Part shown: positions 45,301 through 57,300 of the stretch, piece by piece
Position numbering within the stretch: position 1 is the first letter of the stretch
Layout: each line of letters begins with the position of its first letter
Source: Actinostola sp. cb2023
Lineage: Eukaryota > Cnidaria > Anthozoa > Actiniaria > Actinostolidae
Direction: 5' to 3'
Assembly: GCA_033675265.1 (NCBI GenBank)
Contig: JAUJYZ010000465.1
Coordinates: 236,501-300,500, forward strand
DNA length: 64,000 bases
The notes under the pieces: generated by a model
Told to the model about the DNA's origin: nothing
The model's database searches: none
The model's input: only the letters and a program-made list of their open reading frames with translations
Made by a program: the position numbers and the translations under genes

Positions 45301-48300
45301 GATCGAACTGAAATCTCTGAAGAGATATGGGAGAGCGTTAGATACGCTACACACAAAAACCCTTTGAATTCTTTGGGAATTGTGTCAATCAAAAACCTAC
45401 CGCCAGATTCAAATGCTCTGTAATGATACGCGCGTTTTGATATAAAATACATGTATATTGGATATAATTAAGCGGTGGCAAAATGAAATCTAAAACTCTT
45501 TGTTTGGTAATCGTGAACATCATATTGGTGCTCTTTATCCCGGTCTGTATGTAGAAGCTACATAGACAAATAAATTATGGCTCGGAAAGGACGTTTTTGA
45601 AGGCAATTTCTAATATTTACACACAAGATCAATAGGTCTGAAGTTCGAATTTGTGATATATTTTCCCCTGTTGAGGAAACATATGCATCTCTATAGCATC
45701 CTCTTTTATACTTCTAATTTACACATCAAAGGCGGAAAAAGATCAATTGAGAAATGCTTTATTTAGCGGCCAAAGAACAAATTGCTCGATTAATCGGGCC
45801 TCAAACGTGCTTTTAATAGTAAACAAAGCACATTTGTAATTCAATAATTTCATCTTGCACAAGCGCATTCAAAAACGTTGTCCGCGTGATACTGTGTCCC
45901 AACAGGAGCAAATGTTCAATGATGCAGGACATAAGTTTGATATGATACGGTTTCGAGTTCAATTTGTAAATAATTTGCACGACTGTGTTTTTCAAAGAGT
46001 ATCAAATGATACTCTTGATATGATTTCCAATTAATAATATTCATGAAAAAATAAATAATTTGCACTGCAGTGAAAATTACCTTTCAACTGCACAGCTCTT
46101 AGCCAATCAGAATCGATAATTATTTTCATGAATATTATTACAGTATTGGTTCTAATTGTGAACATTTTTTGCACTTAATGATATTTCTCGTCAACATATG
46201 GTACGATTATCCTGAACCTTTGCTATGAATTAGCTCTACACTTCAGCTAACATGTGATTAAGTTTCGTTGTATTTATTATTGAACTTTTTTAACTATATT
46301 TTATTATATCATGTCCGTTGGTGGTTCTAATGGTGAACAGGTGTTTGTAATTGTGAACACTTTTGGCTTGCTTTTTAATGGCTTAATATATAGAGGTTAT
46401 TACAGTTAGAGTTGTGTAATACGGCTGGATATTTTTACGAGTCTTGCCGTATTTTTACGAGCCGTAGGCGAGGCAAAATACAAATAGACGAGTAAAAATG
46501 TCCAGCCGTATTACACAACTCTAACTGTAATAAATTGTTTATTATACGACAACAAAAACGTCTTTTTCTTTGCTTATTTGTTAGCGTACAAAAGCTGTTT
46601 TTGTGACTTGTTTGTGAAATGCGCGCGCTATCACACAATCGATGCGCCATCAAGCGCGCGCTCGAGAGATTTTTCGTTGGCTTTTTTCACCAAAAATATT
46701 GGATTTTCTTCATATTTTCTATACAGATATCATTAAAAAGTAGTTGTTTGTTTCCCTATTCACATTAGAAATACTTTTCTGTCGTTGTATAGTGTTTTTT
46801 CGCTTTGCAATGAAAACCAAAACTGGTACAAAATATGCTGTGTTCAAAACCGGTTTTATCGGGTTACAAGCCGGGTAATACGACGATCTACAGTGGGTAA
46901 TACGCTCGGATATTTGGAGGATTTTGTGCCCTTTTATGGTAAATTTACGTCACAGTCGCCTACGGCTCGTCAAAATACGGCAAGACTCGTAAAAATAACC
47001 AGCCGTATTACACAACTCTAACTGTAATGAATTGTTTATTATACGACAACAAAATAAACCCCGCCAAAAACGTATTTTTCTTTGCTTATTTGTTAGCGTA
47101 CAAAAGCTGTTTTTGTGATTTGTTTGCGAAATGCGCGCGCTATCACACAATCGATGCGCCATCGAGAGCGCGCTCGAGAGATTTTTCGTTGGCTTTTTTC
47201 ACCAAAAAGATTGGATTTTCTTCATATTTTCTATACAGATATCATTAAAAAGTAGTTGTTTGTTTCCCTATTCCATTTAGAAATACTTTTCTGTCGTTGT
47301 ATAGTGTTTTTTCGCTTTGCAATGAAAACCAAAACTGGTACAAAATATGCTGTGTTCAAAACCGGTTTTACCGGGATACAAGCCGGGTAATACGACGATC
47401 TACAGTGGGTAATACGCTCGGATATTTGGAGGATTTTGTGCCCTTTTATGGTAAATTTACGTCACAGTCGTATAATAATGTGTATTATTCTCGATTTCTA
47501 GCCTTGCAATTCGATGTACAAGTTCCAAGTTGTCTTAAAACAATTTTTATGTTCGTGTTTATTTCGATATATTTGCTATTGTACCAGTGTAGGTACATTA
47601 GCGGCAATTTTACTCTATATCTTGAGAACGACATATGTTATGAAGTGCCAAGTTATGCGTGAGCATATGCGCGTGTTTACAATTAGATGCACATCGCAAA
47701 AATACGCACAATTTTTCATTCCGATGCTGCTCGTTCATTTTCAATTATTTCTAATTATTGTTTTGTAAGGAAAAGTGTTATTATTTACCTTTTAGCTCAT
47801 ATAAAAACAAACTCAAAACTTTTCGTTTTTAGAAAGAAAATATGCGAACTTTGCCACTGATCATCCGCATCATCATCATCATCATCATCTTCATCACTGA
47901 GAATCTTAAAGGCGCGCTTAAAATTCGAATATGTAAACAACAGTCGTCAGCTTACCTTGCCATCAAAGCACAGGCAGCCCAACCATTGCTTTTGAGGCTA
48001 CTAAATAATTCAATAAAATGATATTTGCCGCCTTTTTTGATGGGTTTCCTGTGGTAGAGCGCGCGCGCGCATTTATATGTTGGGTTCCCTGTGCATAGAA
48101 ATGTATAATGTTGGGATCCCTGTGTGCGTCCTGCGGGACGCGCCCGCAGCAATGTGTATATTGAAACAAGGTATGAAACTCGGTCACGTGACAAATACGT
48201 TTTTGCTCCTAAATTGTCAATGTGAAGTGAAAATTCAATTTTTCTTCGAATAACTAAACTTTACCGTATTCTCGAAACACATTATAAGTGTCAGTCGTCT

Positions 48301-51300
48301 ATCTTCAACGTACGCTGAGAAACACATTTTTGAAATTTTGAGCGTGATGGTCTGATGTGCGGTACCTGCAGCTGGTGCACTTTTCCGTGAAGCAGTCGGA
48401 TTTTACCTTCGAGAGGGCATCGGCTAGCGTTCGGTAGTTAAACATGACGTCTTGGTACGTCAGGTCACGTCAGTATACGCGCCATTTTGTTTATGTCACA
48501 AGCTGGTAATGCACACTGTTGAATGTGTTTTATATTATACAAGCTCATTTTATTGTAATTAAGTAATGATCCGTATAAGAAGTAGGTATTTCAAATCCGG
48601 GAAAGGTTTTAATCTGTCAACGCCTAATTGGATAAGCACATAAAAATGGAGACTTCTGATTGGTCCGTATCAGAAAATTGCCCCAAAACATATGATGTAA
48701 TGAGTTTTCTTAGTGTATTTTTAGCTCAGTTCGAGTCTAGTCTTTTTTTCCATTGTGTCTGGGTAATTTGACCGTGATCTGAAACGGGGAACTGGTCCAA
48801 CGACCATCTTGCTCGAGTTACAAGGTCGCCGCGGCTGTCATACTTGGAAGTGACATTTAGATCTTATAATATCATGCAGTTATCTGTTTTATTTCGGGTT
48901 CTTTTGCATTGATTTCATTCACCAAAAAATTGTACGTCGTTTAGTGTGACTTTCCTTGGATGCCATTGAGTTTTTTAGGACATATTCATAGCAGAAAGCT
49001 AGTCTGTTCTTCGCCCGATCTTCACCCCGTGCATGGTGCGAGCGAAGCGGCTGACCTTCGCAGGTCAGTAACTTCAATTCCGATTTCAAAGAACTTCTCT
49101 AAATGTGATTGACTTTAAAAACTTAGCTAGGACGTTGGTAGATATTCGTCCTGTCATATCCCAAAGTTTGAGGAGCAGTCGATGGGGAAAGGGTGATATT
49201 CGAGCGAAAACCACACAGCTAATTGGCGATCTTGAGGTGCCAAGTAACTCGAGAGCGAATTACATACTTTGACACAAAAACTCGCTAAAAGCAATAAATG
49301 ACATACAGGACTCAAGTACATATTTTAGAGAGCAATTTCAGAACTTCAAAATATCAAAAGAATAGAATTTTCGGCTTTATTCAGTCCGATCGGCAGATCA
49401 AAATATGACACAGGAAGCCCAACACCGAAATCAGTAGAGGGAGGGAATCCTGTGGAGTTCGCAACGGTGAAGACTGCTTGCATGTGAACTTTATATTTTC
49501 ATTCCATTGGAAATCTTCAGAAACGTAAGCACTTTGTCGATTGCTAGCATATAGGGTGGTCGACATCAGAAATTCTCATATGGGCATATGTTACAGGTAG
49601 TGTACTGAAGTTTGTTACTGACATATAGAACATTTTGTGGATGATTTGCTGGGCGAGAACATATAAAAATGAAGACAAATACATTTGATCTTTAGTTCTG
49701 TAAAGTTGAACACTCGTGAACAATAGATAAACCACACAAGAGCATCAAGTTACGTATTGGTCTTCATCAGTACACGTAATATGTACGATTTCGTTCTGTT
49801 CCCCAATTCATTTTCGCAAAAAAATTCACAACATAAAACCTTTGATAAATTTTCTAGACATTGGTGAATAAATATCTTCCAAAAAGTCATTTTATGGTTT
49901 AATTTATTTAGTTTTGAATTCAAATTTCGCGCTTTTAACGTATTGAACCAATCACTTTCACGCATTATAATTCGATTACCAAACGTGTCAAACTGTTGTT
50001 CTGGATTTGACCCCTGAAATATGCCTACTTCTTACACGGATCATTAAAACAACTTCAAAATGAACGAAATAATTTTAAATGCAGAGCAAAGGAAAGTCTT
50101 GGATCGAGTAATGTGTGGCCACAACTTATTTATCAGTGGCAAAGCCGGAACGGGAAAGACGTTTATCGTCAAACACATTGTCAAGTTGATGGAGAAGACG
50201 AAGGCCATTGTTGTCACTTGTACAACTGGTATGGCTTGTAAGCTTTACGAGAACGCTAAGACATTACATTCATTTGCTGGGCTACGAAATGGACGAAGGG
50301 ACATTGATGCGTTGGTCTCGTCGGTCATGAACAACACCGGAGTGTTTGGAAAGGTGGCGTTCAACTGAAATATTAATAATCGACGAGATATCACAGTGTA
50401 GCATGACGACTTGGGAGACCATTAACACGTTAGCCCAGAAAACAAGGGGAAATAATCTTGTATTTGGAGGTATGCAGGTCATTGGGTTTGGGGATTTTTA
50501 TCAGTTGCCTCCAGTGAAGAACGACATTGACGAAGCGAAATATTGCTTTGAAAGTGAAGTGTGGAAGGAAGGAAGGAAGTTTTCCCTCACACTGTGCTTT
50601 TGCAAAACGTTTATCGACAAGATGAGACTGAAATAGAATTTCTGAAAGTACTTGGAGAACTGGCTAGTGGTGAATGTTCTCTAGTGACACTATATTTCAT
50701 TAATAATCAACTGGCAAGGAAAAGATTAGATGCCAAAGATTTTGGACTGACATTTGTTCCACATATTTTTTGTAATAATTGTGATGCAAATTATTACAAC
50801 ATGGAGGAGCTACAGAAGCTGCCAGGGGAGATGAAAATATATCAGGCAACAGATACGTGCTGTGAATCAGTATTGAAAAAGGTAACCGTGGCAGAGAAAT
50901 CGCTTGCACTAAAGAAAGGAGCGGAAGTGATGCTCCTGTACAACATCTCTTCAAAGCTCACTAATGGGACCAGGGGAAGAATTGTGTCTTTGTGTGAGGA
51001 TGCTCCAATTGTAAACTTCTATAAAGTTGGAATTCATTACAAAGTATCAAAAGTGACATGGTTTGCCTACAAACCGGGTAGTGTTGACACCATTGTTGGC
51101 CAAAGAACCCAATACCCTTTGAAACTGGCATGGGGCATTACAGTGCACAAGAGTCAGGGTCAAACTTTGAAAGCATGCTGTGTTCACTCTGGAAAAGAGT
51201 TTGTTCCTGGACAGCTTTATGTTGCTTGCTCTCGCGTATCTTCAGTGAAAGGATTGTCAATTGTCAACTTCAATGAAAGAGTTAATCATTGCAGTGTTGT

Positions 51301-54300
51301 AGAAAAAAAGAATTATGTTTTGATTGTTTTTCAGGAATGCCAGCACTGAATGATCCACTGGATTTTGATCTGGACGAGAGTGATATACAGGAAATTGATG
51401 AGATATATAGATCATATTTTTCACAAGAAGAGGATGAAGAAGTTGATATTCTCTCACAAGTGTCTGTTGATGTTTCTTTTTCAGATTCCATTTGTCCACA
51501 TTCTATGTTAGAACAACTATTGAGAGATGATTCCAAAATGGTAGGATGTTTTGTAGAAAAATACAATGCTCTTATTGATTTCTTACAGCAAGATGAAATG
51601 CTGCCCAAAGTGAAATCATTTACAAGAATTCAGTGTACCCGTCTGTGGCAGGCATTGCATGACAAGGCAAATAAGAAAAGGGATGGACCTGTGAAGTTTG
51701 ACTTTATAGGTCTAAGGACCTCAGAAATGACTCTTCTGGCTAGTCCTGAGATTGTCAATGAATTTGCATCAGTACTAGACAATGCAAACCTTGGTAGAGT
51801 GCACTATTGCTTACTGGCTGAGCTTGTGAAAGCAATAAGAGGTTACATCATTGGACACCTGTACAATTCCCAATTTTCAAACATTGAAACTGAAAACCAA
51901 GGAAAAAGTGTCTGGGAAATGAGTAATGAAGGCCAAGGAAAGGTGCGATATGTTGGTGGTTGGACAATCATCAAGCTGATATATTCCTTCAAGAAGTATA
52001 TAACAACAAACATCAGTTCTTGCAATCCAAGTGTGAGACAAGAAATGAGAAGGAGGTATCATTGGATTGACCTACTTGATTCCATACTTGTACATAGCAC
52101 AATTGTACATCAGTCATCAAGCTACAAGGCGACTCTGACAGTAATTGATGTTAAACAGTACAGAAATAATTATTTGGTGTATGTTGATGATTTAACCTTT
52201 GAATTCTTCATGGAACTTGAACAGAAAAGAATTAGCACCCTTTGTCATCAGAACCTAAACATTATGAAGGGACTGGATGTCCTTGCTGTAGCCATCACTG
52301 CTGTTAAATGTAACGAGGCCTTAAGGGAAAAGTGGATTCATTTATTCAGTAACAGTGACGAAGAAGGCAAACAATCTGCAACTGAGATCTTATTTCACAA
52401 GGTGATAGACAAGTACTTCCAGATGGGCGCTGGGCAGTACATTAGAGATTTTAGAGGGATTACAATGTAACCAAGACAGAAGCTCATAGAAAGCGAATTC
52501 AAGAGAAAAAGATTGTCAAAGAGAGGCAAAGAGAGAAGGTAAGCATGTATGCAAATATTCAGGCATTGATATCATCATTTTCAATTCACTAGAACCTGTA
52601 TATTATTGTTCATGTTTCAGCACAGACAGACGTACATGTACGTCGGAATATCCAAGATTTAACATAATATTATAGATGTACATACATGTATATAAAAACA
52701 TGATCAGTATCCCTGAACACTTTCTAATTTCTGATTATTTTTTTCACCAGCTGACTTTGCAGGAAATAAAGAATGATTCCAGTGATAATAGGCAAAACTC
52801 TCACAATAGGTTGTTGGTTATGGTAACAAAAAGAGATGATAAAAAAGTGATCTTCCAAGCATATGGTCAGAAATATGTTGACAGATGGCCCAAAACTCGA
52901 CTGAATGAGAATCTTGTGAGATACATAAAAGAAGCAACACAGTTTACAAATCCAAATGCATTTGATTGTTGACAGTGAATATTTTGTTGAAGTGAACTTA
53001 TAGATATGGGAGTTAATAGAATATCAATTCTGATTGATTGTAATAATAAGCATGGCGAGCCGCACTGCTTAGCTAAGGCGTTTCCACCGCTAAAAAGTTG
53101 GTGGAAATCTCGGCAGGGAATCACGGTTTCTATTGTACTCGCAGCCTGATCCAATTATCACTTTCCTAGCGGCTTGTTATAATGAACATGTCTATAACTC
53201 ATCACAGAGCATTCGCATTTCTCGTTATAATTAATTATTACGAAACCGAATTCCGTTGTTCAAAAACAAAAATTATATTGTTGTCGACAAGAAAACAGCG
53301 ATTGATTTGATTTTGCTTTGCTGAATTTTCTTAATTAGTATTATCTTTATCAAATTTGGCTAAATTCTCTTTACACTCACTGAGCAAAGGCGACACACCC
53401 GATTGCTCGTTCTTATCAGGCGACACACCCGGGATAAGAACACGCAAAGTAAAGAGAAGAGCCGGGCTTTTGTTGTCATTTCATACGTTGGTTAGATTTG
53501 TGAAAGAACCGCTCCTCAGTAGAGCTGGTACCGGGCGCTGCTTTTGGAAATACACTTACTTAGATCCTGTAGAGCAGTTACAACTGTGGACAACGATATA
53601 ATTCTAAGCTCATAATTCTGATTGCGTAGTATTTATATGACTATAGGTTTTCTATTAACTAGAATGCCATATTCTGACATAATCCTTACTTAATTATTGA
53701 GAAATTAGCTGTTGTCTTTTCAGTTAAATTGGAAATATGTCGATTTTTCTCACTATATATTAGATATCGATGTCTATAAAGTGACGGACTTATGCGTCTT
53801 CTGAACTTAAGTTTGCTGATGTTCACAGTCTCAGTCGACTGAATCACAGACCATCGACCGGCAGGGGCCTGCATGTAATAAATAAACACAACTTCTAGCT
53901 GTTAAAATTAAAGCAAATCGAGACTTCCCAAGGAAGCATCCAGATAATACAACAAACTCTATACTCACGGCGATACAGTTCTTGCAGGCCAAGTTTCTCT
54001 GCTGCTTCCAGGACAAAATAGAAGCCATTTCTTCCGCCCGCCAAATTATATATCAATTCTTTCGTGTCAAAATGCAATTTCAAATCACATTGGGTACTAA
54101 CAAAGATAGCTTGAACATGGAATATCTCTATTTGGGCAAAATCAACCAAGATCGTGCAGAAATAAACCATAAATGGCAGATTTTAGAGAGCGATATGTTG
54201 TCGTGTAGAGAAAGCGCGGGAATGTGATTGAGAAAGTCATGACCGATGCTCAGCATGCATTATGACGATAATGCATTATCGTAGCTGTTGATAGCTACCT

Positions 54301-57300
54301 TTACTTAATCCTGTTGAATTAATCCTAGCAACTGTCGATCAACTATAATTGCCTTAAATTCTGTGCGGCTCGTCATGGTGGTAAACCTTTGTGGTTTATT
54401 TGAAACCTGTGTGGTTTTTACAAACCTGTGTGATTTACTTACTAGTAACTACTGAACCTCAATTTCACAATATTATCGAAAAGGTAAAGTAAATGCATAT
54501 ACTTTAATTATTAATATATTTTAATTTATTTATATATGTGTGTTAATACTATACAATGTACAATATGCTTTTAACAGTGCTTACTGGGCATATAAAGACA
54601 AAGATAGATATCCAGACATGCATGGTAAGTTACAACCTGTCATTGTAAACAGTTATATGGGATTGTTGCTTTTAATGTGACAGTATATTCATAAGTTATA
54701 ATACATGTACAATGTATGTTGTTTAATAACAGCTTAATCGACATGAAGACAAAGATGGACCAACGTCGTTACGACATTTATTTTAATGCTTACACGTACT
54801 ATATCCAGACATGCATGGTAAAAATTACAACCTCGGTCATTGTATACAGTTATAATATGAGATGTAAATGTTGCTAATTTTAATGTGTGTATTAATAAGT
54901 TATAATATCTTGTTAACAGCTTACTCGACATATGAAGACAAATTAAAGATGGGCCAACGTCGTTAGAACCAACCTAACTCATAAACATGTTATCATATGA
55001 CCCAGTTTATTGTTACATGAAGGGATGAAAAAAAAAAATAAAAAAAAAATAAATACACCTAATTAAACAAATAAATACACCTAATTCAATTAAGTTAGTC
55101 ACCCTTGACACCACATTAAAAGACAAGGACAATCTGAACAAGCTGTTGCCCCCCATGAACAATCCAGCATATATTCCCTTAGACATAAAAGGTCCTTCTC
55201 CATACCCAAGTGGAAGACCACCATTTCAAGAATACTTTTATCATAACCTTAAGCCTCAAAAGAAACTTGGAACATTAGTAGTCAATTGTCTATCAATGGC
55301 CCTATCAATGACTAAGTGATCCAGCGCAAGCGTCGTAAGATCTAGCTAAATATAGTTTTGCTTTTATATTTACCGTGATTAAAATTATATTTTGAACTGA
55401 TTCCACTGTAATTAAGTTACAATGTATAAATACACGCACTAGCTTGCGGGCTGTAGAATGAACTCGAAATTCTTCATACTATGTATGCCGCTGATATCTG
55501 TTTTTCTTTTAAACTGAAATGTAGATTATTAAAGTCGGTTTCTAGAGCATCGTACTTCGCTGAAGTCTGATCAATTCTGTCACCGGAAGTTAGCAAATAT
55601 TGAGCATGCGCATATCTGACGACCTAGAATCTGGGTCTTCCGGTTTGTCTCTTACCAGAGCCTACGGTTTTTCGTTAGAAAGCTGAGAAGGGTCTGGGGA
55701 CGAGAATGGTCACTTGTTATAATCATCCACTGAATTGCCTCTGTTGGTTTCTTGTTCACCGTCCACGACATGACCGCGGTTGAAGGCTTTGGAGGATTAT
55801 AAAAATTCAAAATTTGATCCCATTCTAGCGGGTAAGGCTCACTTATTCTTGCTAAATTTGTATACACCCAACATCTTTTCATTCCGCTATCAGTCGGTAA
55901 TGTCTTCTGCTCTCTCTTTCCGAATGGAAATAGCCTCTTAATCACACGTCCCAATTCATTATTTCGGTTGTTTAAATTATCTTTATGTGGTGAAGTTCTC
56001 GACTCCTCTTCAATTTTATTCAGCTGCACTGAGTCACCAACACTTTTATGATATGTTTGCCACAACCTGAACAAGAACGAAGAGCTATTTTAAAATGCCT
56101 GCATGTACACACAAAAACCCTTTCACTCGCTTTGCAAACGCTGAAATCAGAAATATAAAACTTACCATGCATTAACAGATAATTCTCTGGTAGAAGAAAT
56201 ACCCTCCATCGCCATTTTGGTTTATTTAAAACGATTTAAGCTTAGATACCGTAACACTTGGAAATGGAAAATGAGAAAATGGCGGAGTTTGTGATGACGT
56301 TTTGATGACCTCCACTGACGTTTCAATGGCGTCACCACATATATGTGAAAAATCTTCGGAAGGTAAAATCCCGAATGTTTCACGGAAAAGTGCACCAGCT
56401 GCAGGTACCGCATATCAGGCCATCACGTGACTGGAGTTTCATACCTTGTTTCAATATACATATTGCTGCGGGCGCGTCCCGCAGGATGCACACAGGGATC
56501 CCAACATATGACATTACTCAACACAGGGAACTCATCATAATACGTATTGCGCGCGCGCTCTACCACAGGAAACTCATCAAAAAAAAAAGACGCAAATATC
56601 ATTGTATTGAATTATTTAGTGGGCTCAAAAGCAATGGTTGGGCTGCCTGTGGTCAAAGTTGAAATTTTGCGCGGAATAAATGTCAGGAAGCTCAAAATAG
56701 CATTGAATGATTGAAAATAAATCAATATTTGCTCGGGTAAAAATATTTTTTGTCGATCTTAACTTTACGGTATAAAAACGGCACTTTTCCTGAAAAGTGT
56801 TCACAATTAGAACTGTTCACAATTAGAACCACATACTGTAATCATAAACCCAGCAAAATGTTCAGTATTTGGTACATATTTCTGCGTAAACTTTTTTTAT
56901 TAATGTAACGATATTTTGGGTACGTTTACTTCAGCAAAGCGGGCTGTCAGCCAATTTTGTTTACCAAACAATTAGCGCTTCCTTATGGTTGCCATGGCAA
57001 ATTAATTATAGCACTCTGCGAAAGATCCGAAAACCCTTTCACGCATGCGCCAAGTAGCAATAATGTCATTCAGTGCCAGTTGGTAAAACTATTCACTTTA
57101 TCGTACAAAGACACATTACATATCATTGTAAAGCTTTAGAACGTGCAGAGGACTGGGAGCAAGTCCGTAAAACTAATTCAATAAGAAACGATAACTAGCA
57201 ACGTACCGTGTAGTCTCCCTCGCATCCGTCTTTAGTTCCGTCACGCAACGCTTTCGGCCCACTGACGGCTGCTTAAACCCGAACAACATTTCTTTCCCGG

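Larger units (their letters stand above)
47968..56652 (+). mobile_element. 8.7-kb TIR element encoding a PIF1-family helicase
   Basis: Inverted ends CCACAGGCAGCCCAACCATT (right) and GCACAGGCAGCCCAACCATT (left), with arms 47968-48401 and 56379-56652; the left arm carries about 150 extra bp at 48193-48345. The candidate target duplication is TCAAA (47963-47967 and 56653-56657). The terminal motif TGGGNTNCCTGTG recurs inside the left arm at 48041, 48081 and 48112. Contents: a decayed helicase gene with a long C-terminal extension (50060-52972), degenerate downstream exon-like pieces (54578-55319) and a convergent two-exon gene (55652-56215). No Rep, RNase-H-fold transposase, integrase or tyrosine recombinase is visible. 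It lies in intron 5 of the host gene. Confidence 0.72.

Noticed and set aside
46785..47662. Repeated frame starting MYSVFSLCNENQNW as a small gene family
   Set aside because: Both copies are parts of one non-coding tandem duplication within a repeat; the C-terminal halves diverge immediately beyond the repeat edge.
50060..52972. Calling the helicase element a Helitron
   Set aside because: No Rep/HUH motif is seen, the element has terminal inverted repeats and a candidate target duplication, and no CTRR-type 3' end with hairpin was found.
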